Origin: G958296245 sp963664035
Lineage (GTDB): Bacteria > Chloroflexota > Dehalococcoidia > Lucifugimonadales > G958296245
Assembly (NCBI GenBank): GCA_963664035.2
Contig: OY760867.2
Span: 992,001-1,056,000 of the forward strand
DNA: 64,000 bases
Reading direction: 5' to 3'
Shown here: in pieces, positions 41,846-50,112 of the stretch
Position numbering within the stretch: the first letter of the stretch is position 1
How the letters are laid out: the number at the start of each line of letters is the position of its first letter
Translations under genes and position numbers: made by a program
The notes under the pieces: generated by a model
The model's input: only the letters and a program-made list of their open reading frames with translations
What the model was told of the DNA's origin: nothing
Databases searched by the model: none

Positions 41846-42802
41846 CTAGCTGGATGGCCTTCCGACGTCGTATGGGAAGGGCCTGCTCCTGGGTGAGTCG
41901 TGGAGCGTCTTGCCGCTGGACGGCCCTGTTCCCAAGAAGGCTGGAATATCCCCAGGGGAAGGTGGGCCGCCCGGGGCGCGTCCGGCCTGGGACAGGCTGG
42001 CTGTGGCGGCTCCAGGCTGGGCGCGGCCGTATGCGGGGCTGGCCCCCATGCCGGCAGCGCGCTCTGCGCCGTACGCGGGCCTCTGGGCGTACGTTGGTAC
42101 GGGCGTGGGCGGGACCGCCCGCGGCTGTTCGACCTTGCGCGGCTGTTCGGCCTTGTCGGTCGCCGCGCGTGCAGGCTCCGCCGCCTTGGGCTCGGCCGCG
42201 GGCTTATCCCTGGCGGCCGAGCGCCTGATGAGCCCGAGTATGGCCGTCAGTATCCGCAGCGTGAACTCCAGCGCCACCACGCCGGCCAGGTAGTAGATCA
42301 TCGTCTCCAGGCGCATGGCGGCCTGCTGAATGCTGTCGGTCGACTGTGGGATCCGTATCAGGGAGTTGTCGATCAGCATGATGCCGAGCAGCGCGAACGG
42401 CAGGATCTTTGCGATGTCCGTGGCCAGAGCGCCGTTGTAGTACGCGCATATCCGGATCGCGGCCACTACTCCAATCGCGGCGAGCATGATGCCGTCGATC
42501 GATTGATTCCTGCCCATCAGCAGCAGTAGCCCCGCCATGACGAGGAACCAGAAGGTGACGAACAGCGGGAACAGCAACAGGCTCTTGAATATGTAGAACG
42601 CCACGGAGACCGTCTTCCTGAGCAGGGGGTGCTTGGCCTCGTTGTACTTTTCCAGGTCGAGCTGGAAGATGTCCTTCCTCGCGAGGAACCTGTAGAAGTG
42701 GAACACGAAGACCCCGTAGAGGGTCACACTCACCACGAACAGGGCCAGCGGCCTGAGCGCGTCGTAGGCTTCCCAAGGGTCGAGATATATCTCTGGCGCC
42801 AT
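41846..42802 (-). CDS. Multipass membrane protein with long Pro/Ala-rich cytoplasmic tail
   Basis: 318 residues. Hydrophobic helices at about 18-38, 66-97 (probably two), 104-120, 130-148 and 166-190, with an amphipathic segment DIFQLDLEKYNEAKHPLLRKT between the first two. From about 195 the protein is low-complexity (repeated AEP, EQPRKVEQPRAVPP, GGPPSPGD), which suggests a disordered cytoplasmic tail. I do not recognise the family. GGGAG precedes the ATG. Confidence 0.6.
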   Translation of the reverse strand: MAPEIYLDPWEAYDALRPLALFVVSVTLYGVFVFHFYRFLARKDIFQLDLEKYNEAKHPLLRKTVSVAFYIFKSLLLFPLFVTFWFLVMAGLLLLMGRNQSIDGIMLAAIGVVAAIRICAYYNGALATDIAKILPFALLGIMLIDNSLIRIPQSTDSIQQAAMRLETMIYYLAGVVALEFTLRILTAILGLIRRSAARDKPAAEPKAAEPARAATDKAEQPRKVEQPRAVPPTPVPTYAQRPAYGAERAAGMGASPAYGRAQPGAATASLSQAGRAPGGPPSPGDIPAFLGTGPSSGKTLHDSPRSRPFPYDVGRPSS

Positions 42803-42978
42803 GACCGGACTCCCGGCAATGATGATGCCCTGAGAATAGTGCCGGGGCGGCCCCGTGGCTAGCTGTATGAGGTAGTCGATATGGGCATTCTACCGCGCGC
42901 CGTCTCGCGGACGATCGAACGGTTCGTTCCGTGCGGCCCAGTGTGCTATCGTGTAGTAGTTCAGGAGGAGGCTATCCC

Positions 42979-43479
42979 ATGAAACCCGCAACGAGCCCCA
43001 TACCCCAGGGGATGAGCGTCGTAACCGTCCAGCTCTGGTTCAACGGGCAGGGCCGGAAGGCCATGCAGTTCTACAGGAGGGCCTTCGGCGCCGAGCAGAT
43101 CGGCTACGTCGCCGCCACGCCCGACGGCAGCGGCATAATGCACGCCATGATGAGAATCGGCGACACCAACCTCATGATCGCGGACGCCTGGCCCGGCCAG
43201 TGGGAGCGCGGCCCCACCGACGCCGCCACCGCCGGCCTCCAGATATACACCGAAGACTGCGACCGCCTCTTCAACCGCGCCCGCAAGGAGGGCTGCGAGG
43301 TCATCTTCCCCGTCACCGACATGTTCTGGGGAGACCGCGTCGGCAAGCTCAAGGACCCCTACGGCCACTGCTGGGTCATATCCACCCACCAGCACGACCT
43401 CACCGACGAAGAGCTAGAAGCCGCCCAAAAGGAGTGGCTCGCCACCCTAGAAGCCCCCGCCGACCACCCTTTGACCTAG
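42979..43479 (+). CDS. VOC-fold (PhnB/glyoxalase-like) protein
   Basis: 166 residues from ATG 42979, with AGGAGGAGG 8 nt upstream; an upstream in-frame ATG has none. VQLWFNGQGRKAMQFYRRAFGAEQ, MMRIGDTNLMIADAWPG and FWGDRVGKLKDPYGHCWVI are the strands of a PhnB-like VOC domain. Metal-ligand positions of true glyoxalase I are not all present. It may be a metal-independent binding or resistance-type protein; function unknown. Confidence 0.85.
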   Translation: MKPATSPIPQGMSVVTVQLWFNGQGRKAMQFYRRAFGAEQIGYVAATPDGSGIMHAMMRIGDTNLMIADAWPGQWERGPTDAATAGLQIYTEDCDRLFNRARKEGCEVIFPVTDMFWGDRVGKLKDPYGHCWVISTHQHDLTDEELEAAQKEWLATLEAPADHPLT

Positions 43480-43521
43480 CTCAAGCAGGCAGCTTTCGTG
43501 GTGACCATTGGCGGCTATCCT

Positions 43522-43839
43522 TCATATGGGGATTTCCTGGAAGTCGTCTGGGCCCATCTCATTGACAACTGCCTGAATATCGTTAACGCGGAGTTCAATT
43601 TCTGGCCATGCCGTTGATAGCAGGACCAGTACCGCAAGCTTCCTTCCTTTGAGGTTCTGCTGGTGCCGAAACTGCTGATCGGTGGTAATCAGGAGGTCGT
43701 AGCCGTCTTCTTCTGCTCGATCCAGCAGTTCTCCGTTGCTCAGTCGGGACCACCCCAACCTGAAGGCGGTATCCACGGAGTGCTCGACCAGATACCTGCT
43801 AAGAGGCCGAGGCGTCCCTTGGTCGAAAAGGATCCTCAC
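43522..43839 (-). CDS. DUF5615 PIN-like toxin candidate
   Basis: 105 residues. ILFDQGTPRPLSRYL and LLITTDQQFRHQQNL carry the aspartates of the PIN-like DUF5615 family (D6, about D54). Members are found as toxin-like partners of DUF433 proteins, as here: its ATG overlaps the stop of the DUF433 gene by 4 bp. It probably acts as an RNase restrained by the upstream protein; no direct evidence of toxicity exists here. Confidence 0.85.
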   Translation of the reverse strand: MRILFDQGTPRPLSRYLVEHSVDTAFRLGWSRLSNGELLDRAEEDGYDLLITTDQQFRHQQNLKGRKLAVLVLLSTAWPEIELRVNDIQAVVNEMGPDDFQEIPI

Positions 43840-44063
43840 GATCGGGCCGAGGCCGACAGCGACTTCAGCTCATGGTCGAGCACATCCTGCACCTGGGACG
43901 CGTCGACGCCCTCGAACCAGTCGAGAAACTCTTCTACCGACGCCCCCGCCCTGAGGTTCTCGAATAGCGCCGATACGGGCACGCGAGTCCCGCGGAACAC
44001 CCAGACCCCGCTCACCTTGCCAGGGTGACGCTCGACTGCGGCGCATTCGTCCCACTTGGCCAT
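43836..44063 (-). CDS. DUF433 antitoxin-like protein
   Basis: 75 residues from ATG 44063 (GAGG upstream). RHPGKVSGVWVFRGTRVPVS, then LFENLRAGASVEEFLDWF, is the DUF433 signature (PKVxGxPVFxGTRVPV-type), a small winged-helix protein. It is translationally coupled (ATGA) to the DUF5615 gene, the usual order antitoxin then toxin. It probably binds both the partner and the operon promoter. Confidence 0.85.
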   Translation of the reverse strand: MAKWDECAAVERHPGKVSGVWVFRGTRVPVSALFENLRAGASVEEFLDWFEGVDASQVQDVLDHELKSLSASARS

Positions 44064-44166
44064 CGGGCCGCCTCGCTCTCCGTCCCTGCATGCGGACACA
44101 TCCCTGTCCACCGGTTCATCTCGCCCCAACGAAGTATATCAGCCCCATCTCCGCTCAGACGTAGCA

Positions 44167-44172
44167 TATAAT
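44167..44172 (+). promoter_or_regulatory. Consensus -10 box TATAAT
   Basis: TATAAT 34 nt before the ATG at 44206. No recognisable -35 lies 16-18 nt further 5', so the promoter is partial. A GGGGGTGA SD-like stretch lies between it and the start. Confidence 0.45.
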
Positions 44173-44205
44173 CCCACGAACCTCAACCGCGGGGGTGACA
44201 CCGCC

Positions 44206-45798
44206 ATGGCAAAGCCGAAGATCATGTTCTACCACGACGGCAGGCACCCCCTCATATACATGTACGAGCCCCCCATGCGCCGCGAGGAGTACGAGGCCGC
44301 CGTGGACGAGCTCGCCGGCACCCCCGTCGAGGCCCTCATGTTCTGCCTCGGCGACGGCCGCACCTTCCTCCACGACACCCACGTCGGCGAGCTCTGGGGC
44401 CACAACGTCGACCGCTGGCCCCACCTCGTCTTCCAGCGCGCCCACCGCAACGCCAAAGCCCTCATAGACGACGGCAACGACCCACTGCGCCTCGTATGCG
44501 ACAGGGCCCACGCCAAGGGCATGCTCTTCTACCCCACGCTCCTCGTGCAGCAGGGCAGCGGCGAGCGAGGCAAGGACGTGCGCTGCTCCGACTTCCGCTT
44601 CGACAACAAGCATCTCCAGATCGGCGCGCAGGGCGGCGTCGACCCCGCGTGGCGCGGCTTCGACTGCCTCGACTTCGCCCACGAGGAGGTCCGCGAGGAG
44701 CGCTTCGCCGTCATCGAGGAGACCCTGCGAAAATACCCCGTCGACGGCTTCGAGCTCCAGCTAAACTACACCCCCTACTACTTCCACCCCGACCGCGTCG
44801 ACGAGGGCCGCGAGATCATGACCGCCTGGATAGCCCGCGTCCACGAGGAGGTCAACCGCACCGGCGCAGAGCGCGAGCTCGCCGTACGCGTGCCCGCCAG
44901 CTTGGAAGGCTGCCTATCCGTGGGCCTCGACCTCGAGGACTGGATGCGCAAGGGCATCGTCGACGTCCTCATCGGCCAGACCATGGCCGCGCCCGAGCTC
45001 GTCAACCAGATGGCCGACTTCACCCCCCTCGTCGAGGCGGCAAAGGGCTCCGCCACCCGCGTCCACGCCGCCATCCACAGCAACGTCGACTCCGACCGCA
45101 TCTCGGAAGCGACCACGGAGATGACGAGGGCGGCCGCCTGCAACTACTGGGCGCAGGGCGTCGACGGCCTATACCTCGCCCACTGGTTCTCCTACTGGCC
45201 CTACGAGGCGCCCTTCTACGAAAAGCTGCGCGAGATCCCCCACCCGGACGTGATGGCGCCCAAGGACAAGATCTACTTCATGCCGACGGAGACCGGCCGC
45301 CACCCGCGTCCGCTCACCGAGCCCGGCGTCACGACCCAGCTTCCCGCCAAGCTCACCCCTGGCCGCCCCGCCGCGCTCGAAATGCGCGTCAGCGACGACC
45401 TCCACCGCTGGGACGACGCCGGCAGGGTCCACGAGGTGCTGCTCCGCGTCCGCGTCATGAACGCCAACGAGCGCAACAGGCCCCGCCTCACCCTCAACGG
45501 CAAGGACCTGCCCCAGTCCCTGCTAAGGACCATCAACCAAATCTACCGCATGACCGCGCCGCGATACCGCACCGGCTACGGCTACTGGTACGTCTACCGC
45601 CTCGACCGCGAACACTGGCCCGTCCAGGGCCTGAACAAGCTGGAGGTCGCCCTAACCGAATACGACGACGAGGTCGCCGTCACTCCCTACCTGCGAGACG
45701 TGGAGCTCGAGACGCGCTACCTCATGGGCAAGAACTTCCACCGCGGCAACGACCCCGACCTCGGCCCCGTCGAATACGCCTCCGAGCAGCAGGGCTGA
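44206..45798 (+). CDS. GH-like TIM-barrel protein of unknown function
   Basis: 530 residues from ATG 44206. The first 370 look like an (alpha/beta)8 barrel related to family 10-like glycosidase-type hypothetical proteins: MFYHDGRHPLIYMY, DRAHAKGMLFYPTL, YPVDGFELQLNYTPYYFHP (an acidic strand end) and GVDGLYLAHWFSYWPY. The last 130 form a beta-rich domain (LLRVRVMNANERNRPRLTLN). No signal peptide, so cytoplasmic. Substrate and catalysis unknown. It stands alone. Confidence 0.65.
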   Translation: MAKPKIMFYHDGRHPLIYMYEPPMRREEYEAAVDELAGTPVEALMFCLGDGRTFLHDTHVGELWGHNVDRWPHLVFQRAHRNAKALIDDGNDPLRLVCDRAHAKGMLFYPTLLVQQGSGERGKDVRCSDFRFDNKHLQIGAQGGVDPAWRGFDCLDFAHEEVREERFAVIEETLRKYPVDGFELQLNYTPYYFHPDRVDEGREIMTAWIARVHEEVNRTGAERELAVRVPASLEGCLSVGLDLEDWMRKGIVDVLIGQTMAAPELVNQMADFTPLVEAAKGSATRVHAAIHSNVDSDRISEATTEMTRAAACNYWAQGVDGLYLAHWFSYWPYEAPFYEKLREIPHPDVMAPKDKIYFMPTETGRHPRPLTEPGVTTQLPAKLTPGRPAALEMRVSDDLHRWDDAGRVHEVLLRVRVMNANERNRPRLTLNGKDLPQSLLRTINQIYRMTAPRYRTGYGYWYVYRLDREHWPVQGLNKLEVALTEYDDEVAVTPYLRDVELETRYLMGKNFHRGNDPDLGPVEYASEQQG

Positions 45799-45893
45799 AA
45801 AGGCCCCCGCCGCCCCGGCCTGCCCCATCTTGTCCATTCCCCCCGGAAAGGATATGCTGTGCGCACCATCGGCCCGCCGGGCGGAGGTGAAGC

Positions 45894-46124
45894 GTGGTCA
45901 CAGCGTACGTCCTAATCGAAATGTCCGCCGGACACTCCAGGGGGCTCATAGAGAAGCTCAAGGACGACCCCAACGTCAGGGAGGCGTCCCGCGTCACCGG
46001 CCCCTACGACGTCCTCGCCATCATCGTCGCCGAGGACCTCGCGGCCATCAGCAGCACCGTCGCAACCTCCATACACCCCGTGCGGGGAGTCCTCCGCACC
46101 ACCACCTGCGTCGGCATACAGTAG
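45894..46124 (+). CDS. Stand-alone Lrp/AsnC ligand-binding (RAM) domain protein
   Basis: 76 residues from GTG 45894 with GGAGGTGA just upstream. AYVLIEMSAGHSRGLIEKL, VTGPYDVLAIIVAEDL and RTTTCVGIQ match the effector domain of Lrp/AsnC regulators without the helix-turn-helix. Such single-domain proteins bind amino acids or modulate full-length Lrp paralogues by mixed oligomers. It is convergent with plsY, 7 bp apart. Confidence 0.85.
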   Translation: MVTAYVLIEMSAGHSRGLIEKLKDDPNVREASRVTGPYDVLAIIVAEDLAAISSTVATSIHPVRGVLRTTTCVGIQ

Positions 46125-46131
46125 CCGCCCG

Positions 46132-46842
46132 CTACGGGCGACCCGCCACCCCCTCCGTATCCCCCACCTCGTCCCATTCCTCCTCGCCGAGCGCGTCCCC
46201 GCGCGCCGCTTCCTGCCGCCGCCTGTGGTGGCCCAGCAACGCGTGCGCCAACACCAGCCCCCCAAGCCCGCCGAGGCCCAGCACCGACAGCACGTCGCCG
46301 TCGTACCGGATGCTCAGCCTATCCAGCGCCGCGTAGTCCCCGTACGCCAGGCTCAGCCCGACCAGCGTGCTGTACCCGAACACGATGCTCAGCAGCGAGC
46401 TGAACGGCAGCCGCTGCGCGCTCAGCGCAACCAGCATCGCCACCGCCACGCTCACCGCCCCGAACCCAGGGAATATCCCCACTATCGCGCCCCCGAGCGT
46501 CGCCAGCCCGTCCCCCCCGCGGAAACCGTTGAACACAGGGCGCCAGTGCCCCACGACCGACGCCCCCGCCGGAAGCAGCAGCCAGGGCACGTCGACCCCG
46601 AGATACCGCGCCACCACCACCGCGAGCGCGCCCTTGCCCACGTCACCCAGGAAGACCACCACCGCGGGGAGCTTCCCCACCGTGCGCAGGATGTTCGACG
46701 CGCCGGGCAGCCCCGACCCCACCGAAAAGATGTCCACCCCGTGCCGGCTGGCGACGACGCGGGCGAGCGGAACCGACCCGAGCAGGTAGCCGGCCGCTAC
46801 CGCCAGCAGGAGCGCCGGAGCGCCTTCGAACAACTCTCCCAC
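46132..46842 (-). CDS. plsY: Glycerol-3-phosphate acyltransferase PlsY
   Basis: 236 residues, slightly long for PlsY because of a charged C-terminal tail (from about 205). The three PlsY motifs are visible: SGLPGASNILRTVG (motif 1-like), a central LGDVGKG, and GHWRPVFNGFRGGDGLATL (motif 2). About seven membrane helices. It transfers acyl from acyl-phosphate to glycerol-3-phosphate to start phospholipid synthesis. The start is GTG 46842 with GGGGG upstream; a TATAAT (46887-46892, minus strand) suggests its promoter. Confidence 0.88.
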   Translation of the reverse strand: MGELFEGAPALLLAVAAGYLLGSVPLARVVASRHGVDIFSVGSGLPGASNILRTVGKLPAVVVFLGDVGKGALAVVVARYLGVDVPWLLLPAGASVVGHWRPVFNGFRGGDGLATLGGAIVGIFPGFGAVSVAVAMLVALSAQRLPFSSLLSIVFGYSTLVGLSLAYGDYAALDRLSIRYDGDVLSVLGLGGLGGLVLAHALLGHHRRRQEAARGDALGEEEWDEVGDTEGVAGRP

Positions 46843-46932
46843 AGACCGTCCCCCTACGTCCTTGAGGTGCGCCGTATCCTCCAGCGATTATACAGCCCCC
46901 CGCCCCGCAAATGCCACATCCCCCCAAGGTCG

Positions 46933-46998
46933 GTACTGTAGCTCCCATCCCGTAGGGTGCAGCCCTTGTGGCTGCCCTCCCGTACTCTGAACAGTTAC
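46933..46998. mobile_element. Short (66-bp) copy of the GTAACTGTTCAG MITE
   Basis: 51 bp (46948-46998) are inverted and match, at 50 of 51 positions, the left end of the 20.6-kb element, ending in CTGAACAGTTAC. The other end is a degenerate GTACTGTAG. CAAGGTC(G/C) flanks both sides (46925-46932 and 46999-47006), a 7-of-8 target duplication. It lacks the tandem array. Confidence 0.7.
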
Positions 46999-47040
46999 CA
47001 AGGTCCTACCTCCCCTTCGTGCCCCTTCGTGCCCTCCCTC

Positions 47041-47069
47041 TTGAAGCATCTGTTCTATTCGGGTACAAT
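47041..47069 (+). promoter_or_regulatory. Leaderless-type promoter of the methylase gene (TTGAAG-17-TACAAT)
   Basis: TTGAAG (47041-47046), 17-nt spacer, TACAAT (47064-47069), then 10 nt to the ATG at 47080. No SD is present. Confidence 0.6.
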
Positions 47070-47079
47070 CCATCCCGAT

Positions 47080-49692
47080 ATGCCGCGCCAGACCGAGCCC
47101 AACGCCAACAATGCCCTCGGCAGCCTGCTACAGGAGATGCTGCCGCGCGGCCAGGTGCGCTCCGAGAACACCCGGGCCATCTCCGGCCAACCCGGCCTGC
47201 GTCCCGACATCATCGTCACCGCGCCGGGCCGCTCCCCCGTCGTGGTGGAGGCCGAGTACGCGCCCGCGCGCACCGTCGAACCGGAGGCCAGGGAACGCCT
47301 CGGGCTGGAGGTCGCCGCCAACGGGCGCGTCATCGAAGCCGCCATTGCCCTACGCTACCCCGACGCCATCGGCGACGCCCACGACCTGCGCGCCGCCCTC
47401 TCGTCCGTACGCCTCGAATACTGCGTCTTCACCGAGGGCGCCGAGGAGGCGCAACGCTTCCCCGAGTCCGGCTGGCTCGACGGCTCCGTCGAGGACCTCG
47501 CCGACATGGTCCGCCTGGTCTCCGAGCCGCAGCGCGCCGTGGACGAGGCGACCACCACCCTCCAGAATGGCATCGACGGCGCCGCGAAGCTACTGGACGA
47601 GATGGACCAGACCCGCTCGGGCGTCACCCTGGCCATCGCCCGCCTGCTGGGCATGGCCAACGTGCCGCAGACCCGCCGCATGGCGTGCGCCATCATCGCC
47701 AACGCCCTCGTCTTCCACGAGCAGATCGCCGGGATGCACCCGGAGGTCAAGCCCCTGGCGCAGGTGTGCGGCGACGGCGTACTCAACCCCCAGGGCGAGG
47801 TGCTGGCCGCCTGGGACGACATACTCAGGATCAACTACTGGGCCATCTTCGCCATCGCCAAGGACATCCTGCGGCAACTGCCCTCGGGCGACGCGGCGAA
47901 CATCCTGCGGCGGCTGAGGGACACCGCACAGTCGGTCAACGCGACGGGCGTCGATAATGCCCACGACCTCACCGGCCGCATCTTCCAGAGCCTCATCGCC
48001 GACCGCAAGTACCTCGCCACCTTCTACACCCTGCCCGCGTCCGCCGCGCTGCTGGCAAGGCTGGCCGTCGCCAAGCTCTGCCCTGAGCCGGCCGAAGGGC
48101 TGCGTCCTGAGCCGGCCGAAGGGCTCCGTCTTGAGCCTGCCGAAGGAACACAGGACATGGACTGGTCCAGCGCGGAGGCCATAGGCAAGCTGCGAATCGC
48201 CGACCTCGCCTGCGGCACAGGCGCCCTCCTCTCGGCGGTGTACGAGCAGATAGCGGCCCGCCACGAGCGCGCCGGAGGCGATCCCGCCTCCCTCCACAAG
48301 GTGATGATGGAGGACGTGCTCTACGGCTGCGACGTCATGCCATCCGCCGTCCACATCACCGGCTCCACCCTCTCAGGCGTCGAACCGTCGGTCCTCTTCA
48401 AAGAATCTCGCCTCTACACCATGCCCTACGGCAGGATGAAGGATGGCGGCGTGATGATCGGCTCCCTGGAGCTTCTCCAGTCTTCCGACGTGCTGACGCT
48501 GTTCAACACCAGCGACCCGGCCATGCGCACCGGCAGCGCCGGCGAGGAGACCGCCGCCCAGATACGCGCGGAGGTACCCGATGCGGGCTATGACCTGGTA
48601 ATCATGAACCCGCCCTTTACCAGGGCCACGAACCACGCAGGCGCACACGCGGACATCACGAACCCGGCCTTCGCAGCTTTCGACGCGACTCGCGCCGACC
48701 AGACGGCTATGGGTAACCGAATCAATCGGATGGGAGACGACACGTGCTATCACGGCAACGCGGGTATAGCCTCCGCGTTCGCGGCGCTAGCTCACAGAAA
48801 GCTCAAACAAGGCGGTACGCTGGCCCTTGTCTTACCCTTAGTTGCAACCACGGGGCTGTCCTGGGAGCGTTTCAGGCAGATGATCTCAAGGCATTACACG
48901 GATTTGGAAGTCCTCAGCATAGCCGCCAGCAGCATTACAGACATCTCATTTTCAGCTGACACAGGTCTAGCCGAATGCCTTGTTGTCGCACGGAAGCTAA
49001 GAGTTGGAGAGAAGAGCTCTGCACGAGGACGTTTCACATCGCTAGGCTGTCGTCCGCAAGGATTTGCCCACGCCAGCGAAACATCAAAGAAGGTAGCCAA
49101 CCCCACTGAGATTAGACGGATTGAGGACGGTCCATATGGTGGCACGGCTCTGACAATAGGGGAAGAGTGGAGTGGAGTCTCTATAAGCCAGCCTTTGGGG
49201 GCAGATGGGAAGAATTGGAGAGCGGTACGCCTGTACGACTGCTCTCTGGCACAAACCGCCTATGCCCTGTCCCAGTCAAAGCTGTGGCTTCCCGGGAGTA
49301 CGTCTCCTGTTGAACTGAAGATGGCTTTGCTGGGTGACATATGTGAACTTGGTCTGGTGGATCGCGATATCACTGGTCCTGTCCCTCGAGGACCATTCGA
49401 CAAGACGGCACCGAGCCCTACGGCCACCTACCCCGCCTTGTGGAGCCACAACGCCAGCCAGCAAACCCGGATGGTATGCTTGCCGGACTCCCAACTGGTT
49501 GTTCGGTCCGGCATGGAAAGCAAGGCTGCCGATGTCTGGAAAACTGCCAGCCAAGCTCATTTGAACCGTGGCTTCCGTTTCAATACACAGCCATTGGTAA
49601 TTGCTTTCACCGATCAACACAGCATTGGCGGCCGCGCATGGCCAAACGTCAGCCTTAGTGTGCGCGAACAAAACATGGCTTTGACACTGTAG
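47080..49692 (+). CDS. N6-adenine DNA methylase / restriction-type protein, N-terminal part, ended by an in-frame TAG
   Basis: 870 residues from ATG 47080 to a TAG at 49690. The N-terminal 120 residues (PDIIVTAPGRSPVVVEAEYA) look like a nuclease-type or targeting domain; the centre holds a class I N6-adenine methylase with motif I DLACGTG at 375-381 and motif IV NPPF at 510-513. After about 560 the sequence becomes more A/T-rich, as expected for a target-recognition region. The reading frame continues past the TAG for 121 conserved-looking codons (GNSTLGILCYWW...), so this is a broken or recoded gene. The product would modify DNA, probably for defence. Confidence 0.8.
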   Translation: MPRQTEPNANNALGSLLQEMLPRGQVRSENTRAISGQPGLRPDIIVTAPGRSPVVVEAEYAPARTVEPEARERLGLEVAANGRVIEAAIALRYPDAIGDAHDLRAALSSVRLEYCVFTEGAEEAQRFPESGWLDGSVEDLADMVRLVSEPQRAVDEATTTLQNGIDGAAKLLDEMDQTRSGVTLAIARLLGMANVPQTRRMACAIIANALVFHEQIAGMHPEVKPLAQVCGDGVLNPQGEVLAAWDDILRINYWAIFAIAKDILRQLPSGDAANILRRLRDTAQSVNATGVDNAHDLTGRIFQSLIADRKYLATFYTLPASAALLARLAVAKLCPEPAEGLRPEPAEGLRLEPAEGTQDMDWSSAEAIGKLRIADLACGTGALLSAVYEQIAARHERAGGDPASLHKVMMEDVLYGCDVMPSAVHITGSTLSGVEPSVLFKESRLYTMPYGRMKDGGVMIGSLELLQSSDVLTLFNTSDPAMRTGSAGEETAAQIRAEVPDAGYDLVIMNPPFTRATNHAGAHADITNPAFAAFDATRADQTAMGNRINRMGDDTCYHGNAGIASAFAALAHRKLKQGGTLALVLPLVATTGLSWERFRQMISRHYTDLEVLSIAASSITDISFSADTGLAECLVVARKLRVGEKSSARGRFTSLGCRPQGFAHASETSKKVANPTEIRRIEDGPYGGTALTIGEEWSGVSISQPLGADGKNWRAVRLYDCSLAQTAYALSQSKLWLPGSTSPVELKMALLGDICELGLVDRDITGPVPRGPFDKTAPSPTATYPALWSHNASQQTRMVCLPDSQLVVRSGMESKAADVWKTASQAHLNRGFRFNTQPLVIAFTDQHSIGGRAWPNVSLSVREQNMALTL
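48079..48147. repeat. In-frame CTGAGCCGGCCGAAGG repeat inside the methylase gene
   Basis: Three 24-bp units (CCTGAGCCGGCCGAAGGGCT and variants) encode the repeat PEPAEGLR between the helical domain and motif I. The core CTGAGCC(G/T)GCCGAAGG is a REP-like inverted-repeat sequence common in environmental genomes. Its length keeps the frame, so it inserts about 23 residues as a linker. Confidence 0.7.
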
Positions 49693-50058
49693 GGGAATAG
49701 TACGTTGGGCATCCTCTGCTACTGGTGGAATGCAGGGCGGCAAGATGCTGGACGAGGAGACATGACTATACGCTCAGGAGAATCCATACCCGTGCTGGAC
49801 TTCCGCGCCCTCACGGACGAACAACTCCGCACGGCTGAGGACATCTTCAACGAACTCCGAGACAAGGAACTGAAGCCCGCCTACCTCGCGGATGCCGACC
49901 CCAACCGCGCCCTTCTGGACCGCCGCGTCATATGCGACCTCCTCGGCTTCGACGAGGAGACCTACGCCGCCGTCCGCCGCCTGTCCGCCAAGTGGTGCGC
50001 CGAACCATCCGTCCACGGCGGCAAACCCCGCCCCAAGGACGCCAAGCTGATTATCTAG
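49693..50058 (+). pseudogene. C-terminal part of the adenine methylase, separated by the amber codon
   Basis: 121 codons in the same frame directly after the TAG: GNSTLGILCYWWNAGRQDAGR, SIPVLDFRALTDEQL, LDRRVICDLLG. In such methylases an aromatic residue-Asn-Ser-Thr-Leu-Gly segment and the final SIPVLDxR helix region belong to one chain, so TAG probably replaces a TGG tryptophan codon. An internal ATG at 49762 could start a 98-residue fragment, but no SD supports it. Confidence 0.7.
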
Positions 50059-50112
50059 CCGCTTAGATGCGGCTTCGACGACGAAGAAGGAAGAGAGAAC
50101 TGCCGCAAGCAT

